A DNA stretch of 64,000 nucleotides, taken from Brachyhypopomus gauderio. Its lineage: Eukaryota > Chordata > Actinopteri > Gymnotiformes > Hypopomidae. Location of the stretch: contig NC_135214.1 of the NCBI RefSeq assembly GCF_052324685.1, positions 25,234,765-25,298,764 of the forward strand, read 5' to 3'. A program made the translations under genes and the position numbers. Shown here piece by piece: positions 53,901-63,527 of this stretch (position 1 is its first letter; the number at the start of each line of letters is the position of its first letter). The notes below the pieces were generated by a model. That model worked only from the letters and a program-made list of their open reading frames with translations, searched no databases and had not been told where the DNA came from.

Positions 53901-56409
53901 GGCTGTGTACGCACACTGGGGTGTGGCATGTGTACACACAGAAGTGGGCGTGGCCTGTGTACACACATGTGGGTGTGGCCTGCATACACACACAAGTGTA
54001 GGATGATCTAGACTAGGCCATCGCACTGGAACAGATTCAGCTCCTCCAAAGTTTATCTGCTCGTGTGAATGTAAATAACACTCCATGGGCATGTTTATGA
54101 TTCCCTCTGAGATACGCCATCTTACATTTACAACAGGGCTTTAATACTTTGAAATAGAAGTTGAGAGAAGTGAAGTTAGTTTTAATTATGTCCTGGATAT
54201 CCATTAAAATATTGCTGTTCTCAAGAACTGCCCTCTGAACACTGACTACAATAGAATATAGATTAAACTGTGGCTGTGAGTAGGTGTCCATATATAACAG
54301 GTTTAGATGACAACTCTCATTCCACATTCATGGGGAGTCAGTCATGCTGTAACGGAAACACATGCAGGGCTTATTGTTTACAAATAAATCCTGTTTATGT
54401 CCTTTCCAGAGAGCCTGTAACATGCTCGCACTACATTTATGCTTGGTTTAGATAATGGGAATATCATTCACCCACTATGTGAGCAGTGAGTGTTTCTGTC
54501 CATCTCTGCCAACATCACAGGACAGGTGGTCTGACACCGGATAGGTGATCCTACACAGGACAGGACAGGTGGTCCTTCACAGGACGGGTAGTCCTACATC
54601 GGACAGGTGGTACTTCACAGGACAGGAGTTACTCCAGAGGACAGGAGTTACTCCAGAGGACAGGAGGTACTCCAGAGGACAGGAGGTACTCCAGAGGACA
54701 GGAGGTACTCCAGAAGAGAGGTGGTTCTCCACCAGGTGGTACTTCAAAAGGCTCCACTATGCTTCACATTTTCCCTCTTTACTAACGCTTAATTAACCTC
54801 AGTTAAAGACTTGCATGCTAGTTACGTTTATGTTTTATATGTAACGTCCCTCTGAACTTGTGACAAATGTCTTCAATATGCTTCCTTGATTTCAAATAAG
54901 AAATACTCATAGAAATCACAACTGTTCAAAGCCTCACACTGTCCTGCAGGGAGAGTGGGTTTATGGGGAGTTAATTGACCAGACAACTTTGCTGATGCTT
55001 CAGTACATTACTGTTATTACGAGTGCTGTAGCAGATGGTATTACCTGAACCTCTCTCACAGTGATGGTATTACCTGAACCTCTCTCACAGTGATGGTATT
55101 ACCTGAACCTCTCTCACAGTGATGCTATTACCTGAACCTCTCTCACAGTGATGGTATTACCTGAACCTCTCTCACAGTGATGGTATTACCTGAACCTCTC
55201 TCACAGTGATGGTATTACCTGAACCTCTCTCACAGTGATGGTATTACCTGAACCTCTCTCACAGTGATGCTATTACCTGAACCTCTCTCACAGTGACGGT
55301 ATTACCTGAACCTCTCTCACAGTGATGGTATTACCTGAACCTCTCTCACAGTGATGCTATTACCTGAACCTCTCTCACAGTGATGGTATTACCTGAACCT
55401 CTCTCACAGTGATGGTATTACCTGAACCTCTCTCACAGTGATGGTATTACCTGAACCTCTCTCACAGTGATGCTATTACCTGAACCTCTCTCACAGTGAT
55501 GGTATTACCTGAACCTCTCTCAGCTAGGCTGACCACGATAGGGCTCTCCTCATGGTAACCCAGCAGTGTACATCTCCTCACAGGTGAGAGACATCAGGCA
55601 GGTGAAGAGATGCTCTACACTGTACACAGCCGTCTCGGACAACAGGCGTGACACCTGATCTAGTGTTGTTCACGGTAGCACACGGGTTCAGTGACCATAT
55701 CAAGCCGACTTAAATGCACTGCACGTGCGCATACGAGTTGGTACTGTTAGGCCCTCCATATCAGGAACAGACATTCCCTTTCAGAGGTCATTTACATATT
55801 TCACAAATAATACTGTCATTGGTTCCATCTGGCCAAACCAAATGTGATCAGTATGAAGACCAGTGAATCTTTTTTCATGTTAATTTGACCCTTTTCCCTT
55901 GTGTGGCTCACAGAACTCAATTTCCAGAGGTGGGACGTGTCCTGCACCCAATCTGCCACACTCACGTCCATTCAGAGCCGCGTGAGACACTCACACACTC
56001 ACATCCATTCAGAGCCGCGTGAGACACTCACACACTCACGTCCATTCAGAGCCGCGTGAGACACTCACACACTCACGTCCATTCAGAGCCGCGTGAGACA
56101 CTCACACACTCACGTCCATTCAGAGCCGCGTGAGACACTCACACACTCACGTCCATTCAGAGCCGCGTGAGACACTCACACACTCACATCCATTCAGAGC
56201 CGCGTGAGACACTCACACACTCACGTCCATTCAGAGCCGCGTGAGACACTCACACACTCACTGAAAAGAGTGTGAAAATGGTTCACAGCTTTCACCAGGC
56301 AAGGTTCTCCACAGAAGACACAGGGAGATTACATCTTTTTACACAACGGAAGTATAATTTACTCGCAGGTACACACACACTCACACGGTTTACTGCCAGA
56401 TACACGCAT

Positions 56410-56481
<72 letters not shown>

Positions 56482-59400
56482 TTTACACCATAGGTACACA
56501 TACACGTGGGCAGCTGCAGAGTAAAACAGATTACAGTTGGCCAACAAGATATCCAAAAGAGGGCTCATAAATATTCCCCACACACACAACAAGCAGACTG
56601 TATATTTGGCGCAAAAGCATTTCAGGGCTGACAACCTTTGGCAAAAAGTCAAGAGTAACTTGAATTAATATTCAGAGTGGCTGTTGTCATTAGAGTTCCC
56701 CAAAGCATAAACATATCACTGAAGGACCAGTGTATGAGGGATCTAGCCTTCTAGGTCTGGGAAAAGCACCGCACTCCTAACACAAATCAATCTTGAGGGT
56801 TGGGTGGAGGGGGTGTTGGGTGGAGGGGGGGGGGGGTGTTGCTGGTTGTAGCTGTATTTCGTTACGTTCATCGATAACGTCTCCACAGCCAAGAACTAAT
56901 TTGCCATTTTAAATCTAAGGCCTGCTTCCAGGAGTCTGAGAACACAGTGCCACATGGTTTCACTCTCGCTACAGGAGTGCTCTCCACCGAGCTCACCCTG
57001 CAGAGTGCTCCCACTCACCACACACCACGGAACCTCAGCAACATTTTGGTCGTAAAAACATTTGAGAAAATTCCACAAAACAACTGAAGCTCAGAGCTCC
57101 TCTGATTGGTCAGGTCGGCGTGATGATGCACCCGGTAAAAATTAAATTAACCAATTAAGACTTTTAAATTGAATCAAACTAGCAGACAATCTGTTGTGAA
57201 TGCCATACCTGTCACGTTACGGTCCCCGAACCCTTCCTTTTGGGGCGTGTGTTAACGTTGTCTGTGTCTACTCGTCTGCGTCAGTGTAGCTCCGTGGGTG
57301 CGGGTGCGTCTTGTCATTATCCGTCTCACCTGTGGCTCGTCTCGTCATCACGTGGGGTTGATGTGGTCTGTCCATTTAATGTGCGTTCGCGCAGTGTCTT
57401 GTGCTCGTCGTTGTCTACAGTCTACACGTTGCTGTGTGAGTGTTTCTGTTCTCCGTGCGCTATTGCGCAATATCTGTTAAATAAAGTGACGTCTGTTACG
57501 CAAAGCAAGGATCCCGTGTCTCATCCTTCGCCGCGAGCCGCGCGTCACAGAACGACGAGCCGACAAGAGACACCAAACCATGCCAGGCTACACCACCCGA
57601 CCTAAGAAGGGGAGGAGGCCCAGCAAGCACCACCACGCCTCTTCCCCTGCACAGCACCGCGGAGCCCCCGTCACCCTCGAAGCGATGCAGCAGGATCCGT
57701 TATGTGCGGTTATGCTGCTTCGGGCTCGGGAAGCCAGGACTGAGGAGTTGGCGGACTATTTCCGCGAGACCGCGTTGCGGTTTTGGAAGGAGCGTCACCC
57801 CTCTCCCTCCAAGGACCTCTCACCTCTGCGGGTAGGCTCCCTCGAGCTCTGCTCCACGGAGAAGACCCCCGAGAGCGAGTTCGAGGGGGCGGACTCTCCG
57901 GACGAGGAAGAAGAGGAAGAGGACAGTTCACCCTCTATATGCTCCGCACCCACCATAGATTATGACGAGGGAGAAGAGGAGGTGGACTATCCCCACTCCG
58001 TGTGCTCCGCCCCAACCGAATACTACGGCGGGGAGGAGGAGGACTACCCTCCATCAGTGTATTCCGATCCCACCATAGACTACGGTGAGGAGGAGGGGTC
58101 CTACACCGAGGAGGAGGGCTACATCCCTCCGCCCGTAGGTCCCTCTACCACCGTGGAGGAAGGCGGAGAGGAGTATGACGAGGAGGAGTACCCTCCGTCG
58201 GAGTGCTCCGCATACCCTGAGGAAGAGGGCTCCTATACCGAGGAGGAAGAGGAGAGCCCTCCCCCCTCGGAACTGTCCGCCGGGACGGTGAAGAGGAGGA
58301 GGTTTCCAGAGGCGGGCTCGTCTCCCGAGCGCTCCCCAGCCAGCTACATGGACTGTTCCCGGGGTGGCAGCTCGGGGCAGCCCATGAGCTGGAGCCGTGG
58401 CAGTGAGGAAGATATGGAAGCAGAGGAGGCCCCTCCCACTGCCAGGTCCGGAGGGAGATCCCCGGGTGAAGGATTCCCGTACGGCCCACCGAGGGGCGGG
58501 ACCAGCCGCGCTGCACCTGACGCGTCCGCCAGCCGCGGTGCACCTGACGCGTCCGCCAGCCGCGGTGCACCTGACGCGTCCGCCAGCCGCGGTGCACCTG
58601 ACGCGTCCGCCAGCCGCGCTGCACCTGACGCGTCCGCCAGCCGCGCTGCGCCCGGTGGAGGGTTTGCAGCGAGGGCAGGAGGAGGACCGCCCACCGCAGC
58701 GCCTGCAGCCCCAGCAGCTCCCGGTCTCTCTCCCCTGATCGCTCTCCTCCTGGCGCGCAGCCTGGCGCCACTGTCATGTGTGTCCGTTCCTGTTTTCGTA
58801 TGTATTCCCGTATGTCTGCCTAATCTCCTTTTCCCTTTCGTGCCTCTGTGTGTTAATGTTCCTGTTTGTGTGTTTGTAAATGTCCCGTTAAATGTGTCTA
58901 ACGTGTTTTCCCCGGTCTTCCCAGGGAGGGTGTTCTAGGCTGTTCGTGGCGGATTCTCCACCGAGGGCGGTCATCTCCCAGACGCAGGACTGGGCGCTTC
59001 GGATCCGCCCATCGACGTGGGTTCGGGGCACTCGGTCCTGTTGGCACCCCGGGACGGGTAGTGCCCTTGGTGGGGGCGTCTGTCACGTTACGGTCCCCGA
59101 ACCCTTCCTTTTGGGGCGTGTGTTAACGTTGTCTGTGTCTACTCGTCTGCGTCAGTGTAGCTCCGTGGGTGCGGGTGCGTCTTGTCATTATCCGTCTCAC
59201 CTGTGGCTCGTCTCGTCATCACGTGGGGTTGATGTGGTCTGTCCATTTAATGTGCGTTTGCGCAGTGTCTTGTGCTCGTCGTTGTCTACAGTCTACACGT
59301 TGCTGTGTGAGTGTTTCTGTTCTCCGTGCGCTATTGCGCAATATCTGTTAAATAAAGTGACGTCTGTTACGCAAAGCAAGGATCCCGTGTCTCATCCTTC

Positions 59401-62400
59401 GCCGCGAGCCGCGCGTCACAATACCAAGCTCATCCCTTTACCACATTTCTTTGTGAGGCATATCTGACAACTCTAGGCCGAGAGGTGTGGCTGACAAGAT
59501 AAACCCGTGTGATGGCACACAATCTCATGGATCAGAACATCCACACTGACATGAACTGGTCTACATAAGAGTTTTAATCAATTGCAAAAAATCAGATCTC
59601 TGCCGTAAGCACCTTTGAATGGTCACTGATCTGAGATCAATGTTTAAGGAGTGCTCAGACAAGAGGGCGGGACGAGTTTTAGGGTGGGGGAGGGGGGTGT
59701 TATTGGCTGGCAGAGGGTTTGAAATCTACAGATGGTACAAATATTTAACTGCAAATTAGAATAATAGATAATTGGCAACAAAGATTAACCAGTGAAATCC
59801 TACCAAAGGAAAAAAACGACACATTTTGTGTAGGTGTTTGTGGTAGTATAGTGTAGTGCCACAGTCTACCGGCACTACAATATACTACCACAAACACTAT
59901 CACTAACAAACGCCAACACCCCCACAGATACTAACACTACCACAAACACCATCACTGCCACAAACACTATCACTAACACAAGCACCATCACAAACACCAT
60001 CACTAACACAAGCACCATCACTGCCACAAACACCATCACTGCCACAAACACTATCACTAACACAAACACTATCACAAACACAAACACTATCACAAACACC
60101 ATCACTGCCACAGACACCATCACTAACACAAACACTATCACTAACAAACGCCAACACCTCCACAGATACTAACACTACCACAAACACCATCACTGCCACA
60201 AACACCATCACTGTCACAAACACCATCACTGCCACAAACACTATCACTAACACAAGCACCATCACAAACACCATCACTGCCACAGACACCATCACTGTCA
60301 TAAACACTATCACTAACACAAACACTAAAACAAACACAAAACACTAAAGCAAACACTATCACTAACACTATCACTAACACAAACATGCTCCAAATACCAC
60401 AGCTTAGAATACAAGCACAACGAAACTGAGCTTGACCAATTAATGGATCAGTCGTCGTCTGGGGGAAGCAGGTGTTCATCCTGCAGCTGCTAATGAGACC
60501 TCGTTAACTTCCCCACCACAGGTAGATGCTGGCAACCCAGCACCACCTAATCAGAGCAGCCCAATCCAAACATTACAGTGTGGTGTTTCAGGTCCAGAAC
60601 CATAGACACTCTTAAGACAGTCCACAGGGACTGTGTGAGCAGTACCAGAGAGATGATCAGTGAGGGAACCTGCTCTACAAGCACACAGCTACAGTGGACC
60701 CGCTCTACAAGCACACAGCTACAGTGGACCCGCTCTACAAGCACACAGCTACAGTGGACCCGCTCTACAAGCACACAGCTACAGTGGACCCGCACTAAAA
60801 GCACACAGCTACAGTGGACCCGCTCTACAAGCACACAGCTACAGTGGACCCGCTCTACAAGCACACAGCTACAGTGGACCCGCACTACAAGCACACAGCT
60901 ACAGTGGACCCGCTCTACAAGCACACAGCTACAGTGGACCCGCTCTACAAGCACACAGCTACAGTGGACCCGCTCTACAAGCACACAGTCACAGTGGACC
61001 CGCTCTACAAGCACACAGCTACAGTGGACCCGCTCTACAAGCACACAGCTACAGTGGTCCCGCACTACAAGCACACAGCTACAGTGGACCCACGCTACAA
61101 GCTACAGCTACACCTGCTTCTTAATTAAAGCAATAACTGTAATGGACTGATGGAGAAGAAACATTACATCAGAGCCGGCCACACGGTTCCCTTCAAAACC
61201 CACAAGTGGCGTCTGCAGGAGCAGAGGAGGGAAAGTCCCACGCAAACATCCACAGAGGCATCAGCAAACACACACTGTATCCACGACTATCTGCACATGT
61301 AAAAGTGCACCAACGTGTCACTGAGACTGGGACACTTGTGTGTGCACACAGTGAGAGTGAGGTGGGTGGCTGAATCTGAATTGGGACCAATGAAAAGTCG
61401 AATTCCGGCTGAGAGGTGGGGTTAGATGAGATTTAAGAACATTTTCTAAGGGATGACAGATGCCCAGTCTGCTGCTCTCTCCTTCACTACTGGTATCTCT
61501 TCCTTCACTGCTGGTATCTTCTTCTTCACTGCTGGTCTCCTCTGATACTGTATTGACTGTTCTCTCCTGCATCCCTACTGTTCTCTCCCGCCTTTGTACT
61601 TATCCCTCCTGTTTCTGTAGCGATCTCTCCTGCTTCTGTACAGGTCTCTCCTGCTTCCGTACTGGTCTTTCCTGCTTCCGTACTGGTTTCTCCTGCTTCT
61701 GTACTGGTCTCTCCTGGAAGGCTCGGTGGTGAGGACCTCGCCCCACGGGTGCGCACACAGTCCCAGACACCAAGCATGCCGTCAGGACACGGGCACACAC
61801 CGCTGACGTAGAACCATGGACATAAACCCGAGGCAGGGCAGCCCATTCAGGCCCCGGCGCTTTGTAAGCAGCCCAAAGTGGAAGACGCTCTCGTCTACCG
61901 TCCGACGTGCAAAGGCACTCTATCATTCAGGAAAGGTCACCACTCACTCACACTCAATACAGAACACGTGCACATATCAAACAGCACCATTAATTTTTAA
62001 TAGTCAAACCACTATAAGAAGCAACATGCGTCCAGAGTCAGAGCCCTGGGGGACCTGTGCCGATCGCTGGCCTAGTGTGGGATGTTCGGTGGGGGTTCCT
62101 GCCTGGGTGAGGGATTGTGCTCCTGCATTACGTCACGGCTATGTGCACATAACAGCTTTAACCTTCCAAACTCCAGGCTCACTATAGTTATTCATCTCAG
62201 GCAGCAACTACAACACATCACTCAGGAAGCAGTAATCTACTATAAAAGATGTGAGGTGTGAAGAGTGTGGGATCTCCAGTGGGTCTGGGCTGTGAGGGGG
62301 ATCACAGGTCCGGCTCAAAGGTTTGTTTTGGGTTTAAGAGCCGTCCCAAAGTTCCTGAAAAAAGTGATATTGCAAAACAAGGAAACATTTAAATCCATGG

Positions 62401-62640
62401 TGTTAACAAGGGTTCTCTATGGTGCTAACAAACGTTCTCCATGGTGTTATCAAGGGTTTGTGTGTTGCCTCACTTTGCTCTGACCCCTCTGACCCCATCA
62501 ATCATCACCAGGAGTGTGTAACCCTATAACCCCTGACCCCGTGCTCAACACTCACCAGTTTTATCCTCTTGTCTTGCTCTGTCGGAGGCTCATCATCATC
62601 AGACAACTTGGGCTCCTCCAAGTGACTCATAAGCATACAA
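45258..62640 (-). CDS. ipo11: Importin-11, last two coding exons (gene continues beyond right edge)
   Basis: IPO11 is a beta-karyopherin that carries cargo such as ubiquitin-conjugating enzymes through nuclear pores, driven by Ran-GTP. Exons on the - strand: 62640-62556 and 45422-45258, joined in phase 0 across a 17.1 kb intron. The joined tail reads EEPKLSDDDEPPTEQDKRIK, then LLALQDPVHTVSLQQF and ends VRQLQEFLKGL, which matches the vertebrate IPO11 C-terminus as I recall it. Gene order (tail to tail with HTR1A) agrees with the human map. Only about 82 residues are in the window; the HEAT-repeat body lies to the right, and Tc1-like and other repeats fill the sequence up to the edge. Confidence 0.88.
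45425..45491. repeat. (CA)n at IPO11 acceptor
   Basis: About 33 repeats, read as (TG)n in the IPO11 sense, directly against the terminal acceptor. Confidence 0.97.
45705..45855. repeat. GGTGTGATGGTGGTTCGGTG repeat
   Basis: About five units of roughly 33 bp with AACTGGTGGACT. In the last IPO11 intron. Confidence 0.92.
45860..46540. other. IPO11 intron, unique sequence
   Basis: No exon or element recognised. Confidence 0.5.
46545..47660. repeat. ATACCACACC array
   Basis: About 1.1 kb of 10-19-bp units (CCTATACCACACACTATACC; later CCCATATCAGACCCC). Frames of 359-440 residues through it are Tyr/Thr/His/Pro repeat reads, not genes. Confidence 0.96.
47866..47975. repeat. (CA)n microsatellite
   Basis: CGCA-rich start, then about 35 CA repeats. 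Confidence 0.95.
48318..48735. repeat. CACCATCACCACTGTC array
   Basis: Imperfect 3-bp-based repeats (CAC/ATC/ACC), giving Thr-rich or Val/Met-rich frames. Confidence 0.93.
48787..49917. mobile_element. Non-autonomous DNA element with 20+ bp inverted ends
   Basis: Left end TACCGTAATTTCCGGACTAT; right end, read in reverse complement, TACCGTATTTTCTGAACTAT. Subterminal TGCGGCTTATA occurs on both sides. I recognise this as a common teleost repeat but cannot name its superfamily with confidence. No transposase ORF. A second element is nested inside. Confidence 0.7.
49457..49788. mobile_element. Nested MITE with TA target
   Basis: About 330 bp. The ends read CAGTGAGTTCCCGCTTAA on the left and, in reverse complement, CAGTGAGTCCCCGCTTAA on the right, each next to TA. 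Sits within the larger inverted-repeat element, so it inserted later. Subterminal copies of GTTAAGCGTGAC / GTTAACGACAGACC type. Confidence 0.8.
49920..50745. other. IPO11 intron, unique sequence
   Basis: No exon or repeat family recognised. Confidence 0.5.
50752..50925. repeat. 21-bp minisatellite
   Basis: About eight copies of AAATCAGGAAGATGAGGATGT; all - strand frames give seven-residue repeats. Confidence 0.95.
51170..51292. repeat. 20-bp repeat
   Basis: Six copies of CTGCCTCCCAGGCTGGTCTG. Confidence 0.96.
51300..53105. other. IPO11 intron, unique sequence
   Basis: No exon, RNA gene or recognised repeat family. Confidence 0.5.
53130..53870. repeat. 23-bp minisatellite in 184-bp higher-order blocks
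   Basis: Units such as AACCCACCACACCCGGGGTT plus CAG. The rare CACTAGAGTTTCAGAATCC variant recurs at about 53427, 53611 and 53795, exactly 184 bases (eight units) apart. Confidence 0.95.
53875..54540. other. IPO11 intron, mostly unique
   Basis: Short GTGGGCGTGGCCTGTGTACA repeats at 53900-53990; otherwise nothing recognised. Confidence 0.5.
54545..54735. repeat. GGACAGGAGGTACTCCAGA repeat
   Basis: About nine units of 19 bp, the first few degenerate. Confidence 0.93.
55035..55523. repeat. 29-bp minisatellite
   Basis: About 17 copies of GATGGTATTACCTGAACCTC / TCTCACAGT. A GATGCTATT variant recurs every few units. In the IPO11 sense strand each unit reads TTCAGGTAATACC. Confidence 0.97.
55960..56262. 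repeat. 37-bp minisatellite
   Basis: Eight copies of CACGTCCATTCAGAGCCGCG / TGAGACACTCACACACT. Confidence 0.97.
56405..56480. repeat. (CA)n microsatellite
   Basis: About 36 repeats in the IPO11 intron. Confidence 0.97.
56485..57204. other. IPO11 intron, unique sequence
   Basis: G-rich patch GGTGGAGGGGGGGGGGGG at about 56817-56838; otherwise no feature. Confidence 0.5.
57210..57549 (+). repeat. 5' LTR
   Basis: 340 bp; AATAAA at 57480-57485 is the likely transcript end signal. C at 57388. Confidence 0.95.
57580..58938 (+). CDS. Unassigned 452-residue ORF of the LTR element
   Basis: Starts 31 bases after the 5' LTR. No family recognised. In order: a basic N-terminus (TRPKKGRRPSKHHH); a likely helical segment at about residues 32-75 (LEAMQQDPLCAVMLLRAREA, then ELADYFRETALRFWKERH); a very acidic region at about 95-235 with degenerate repeats of the form SVCSAPTIDYGEEE; an RRRF patch; a Ser/Gly-rich part; five or six copies of a nine-residue APDASASRG repeat (27-bp DNA repeat, 58500-58650); and a hydrophobic Val/Cys/Pro-rich tail. 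The helical part could be a gag-derived remnant, but that is a guess. The tail may be noncoding sequence read through to the stop at 58936-58938. Confidence 0.55.
   Translation: MPGYTTRPKKGRRPSKHHHASSPAQHRGAPVTLEAMQQDPLCAVMLLRAREARTEELADYFRETALRFWKERHPSPSKDLSPLRVGSLELCSTEKTPESEFEGADSPDEEEEEEDSSPSICSAPTIDYDEGEEEVDYPHSVCSAPTEYYGGEEEDYPPSVYSDPTIDYGEEEGSYTEEEGYIPPPVGPSTTVEEGGEEYDEEEYPPSECSAYPEEEGSYTEEEEESPPPSELSAGTVKRRRFPEAGSSPERSPASYMDCSRGGSSGQPMSWSRGSEEDMEAEEAPPTARSGGRSPGEGFPYGPPRGGTSRAAPDASASRGAPDASASRGAPDASASRGAPDASASRAAPDASASRAAPGGGFAARAGGGPPTAAPAAPAAPGLSPLIALLLARSLAPLSCVSVPVFVCIPVCLPNLLFPFVPLCVNVPVCVFVNVPLNVSNVFSPVFPGRVF
58500..58650 (+). repeat. 27-bp repeat inside the LTR-element ORF
   Basis: Five to six copies of CGCGGTGCACCTGACGCGTC / CGCCAGC, in frame with the ORF and CpG-rich. 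Confidence 0.95.
59081..59420 (+). repeat. 3' LTR
   Basis: 340 bp, identical to the 5' LTR except T at 59259. Confidence 0.95.
59426..59870. other. IPO11 intron, unique sequence
   Basis: No feature seen between the LTR element and the next tandem array. Confidence 0.5.
59876..60385. repeat. CACAAACACCATCACTGC array
   Basis: About 28 units of 18 bp with internal larger-scale duplications (CAACACCTCCACAGATAC blocks at about 59911 and 60151). Confidence 0.94.
60665..61100. repeat. 30-bp minisatellite
   Basis: About 15 near-identical units of CTCTACAAGCACACAGCTAC / AGTGGACCCG; open frames on both strands come from the 30-bp period. Confidence 0.97.
61105..62550. other. IPO11 intron, proximal part
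   Basis: Contains a TCCTGCTTCTGTACTGGTCT repeat (about 61478-61715, 21-bp units). Otherwise no exon recognised. Confidence 0.55.
62556..62640 (-). CDS. ipo11: IPO11 penultimate exon
   Basis: Encodes CMLMSHLEEPKLSDDDEPP then TEQDKRIKL; donor GTGAGT. Acceptor ACTCAG on the - strand directly follows a (CT)n tract of about 95 bases. Confidence 0.88.
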
Positions 62641-62644
62641 CTGA

Positions 62645-62668
62645 GTAAGAGAGAGGGAGAGAGAGGGA

Positions 62669-62742
<74 letters not shown>
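62645..62742. repeat. (GA)n at IPO11 acceptor
   Basis: About 95 bases of GAGAGAGG-type sequence; in the IPO11 sense it is an uninterrupted (CT)n polypyrimidine tract directly before the acceptor. Confidence 0.96.
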
Positions 62743-62744
<2 letters not shown>

Positions 62745-62761
62745 GAGACCACCCAAGAACT

Positions 62762-62948
62762 ATGCAATGACCACACAATAACCACTACCCTGACTCACAA
62801 TAAAAAGCTACCCTGACTCTCATAATAACCACTACCCTGACTCACACAATAACTACTACTCTAACTCACACAATAACCACTACCCTGACTCTCACAATAA
62901 CCACTACCCTGACTCACTCTGACTCACACAATAACCACTACCCTGACA
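62762..62948. repeat. CACAATAACCACTACCCTGA repeat
   Basis: About seven units of roughly 24 bp. Confidence 0.93.
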
Positions 62949-62949
62949 C

Positions 62950-63075
62950 TAGGGCTGCCACAAACGATTATTTTAATAGTCGACTAATCACCGGTTAATT
63001 TTTACGATTAGTCGACTAGTCGGATTGTACGTTAATTGAATATAAAACATACAGCTTATCACACTAGAATGCAAC
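62950..63075. mobile_element. hAT-like element end
   Basis: Starts CTAGGGCTGCCACAAACGAT, which I recognise as a common fish hAT-type terminus. TAGTCGACTAATC at 62977-62989 and its reverse complement at 63006-63018 form a subterminal hairpin. The other terminus was not found in the window. Confidence 0.6.
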
Positions 63076-63264
63076 TGCTATTATATAACCATCATTAGAT
63101 TTCAGCTATAACTAAAAATAAAAACAATTAAGATCATAGTTCATTAAACCTTTAATGAAATATGCAGCTTGTTGCAACAAACAATTATTAAAATAAGGAT
63201 AAGGCACTGCCTTAAAAAACACAAAAATAAATAGGCCTACATTAATAAAGGGTTCTGGACCCAT

Positions 63265-63358
63265 AGTATTGTTAACCTTGTAAACCCTGTAAAGCTGCTT
63301 TGCGACAACTTGAGTTGTTAAAAGCGCTATACAAATAAACTGATTGATTGATTGAATA
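63265..63358 (+). mobile_element. SINE/LINE-like 3' tail
   Basis: GTAAAGCTGCTTTGCGACAA, AAAGCGCTATACAAATAAAC and a (TTGA)n tail, a pattern widely seen at the 3' end of teleost retroposons. Confidence 0.6.
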
Positions 63359-63527
63359 AAGAATTTTTCTTTAGGTTTTTCTTTCTTTCATTAGTCTCTG
63401 GCATCAAACTTCGCTACATTTAAATCAAATTAGGTAGGGACCTGAAACTAAGGAGTTATTCACAAAAATAAAGTTTTGGTCTCACTGACGTTACAGAAAA
63501 TACACGAATGCATGCTAAGGCTAATTA

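Larger units (their letters stand above)
57210..59420 (+). mobile_element. Young non-autonomous LTR retroelement, 2.2 kb
   Basis: Two 340-bp direct terminal repeats (57210-57549 and 59081-59420) start TGTCACGTTACGG and end GCGCGTCACA, with TG...CA ends. A 5-bp target duplication ATACC flanks them (57205-57209 and 59421-59425). The LTRs differ by one C/T change (57388 against 59259, at a CpG). The 1.5 kb interior has one long ORF and no visible protease, reverse transcriptase, RNase H or integrase motifs. A G-rich GGTGGGGGCGTC before the 3' LTR is a likely polypurine tract. No clear tRNA primer-binding site was seen. The TGTCACG ends recall fish Gypsy-type elements. It lies antisense in the last IPO11 intron. 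Confidence 0.93.

Noticed and set aside
57710..58777. Antisense frames within the LTR-element ORF (73-210 residues)
   Set aside because: GC-rich antisense shadows of the main ORF and its 27-bp repeat.
58892..59467. 191-residue + frame at the end of the LTR element
   Set aside because: Mostly inside the 3' LTR; the same frame occurs in the 5' LTR, and it has no protein features.
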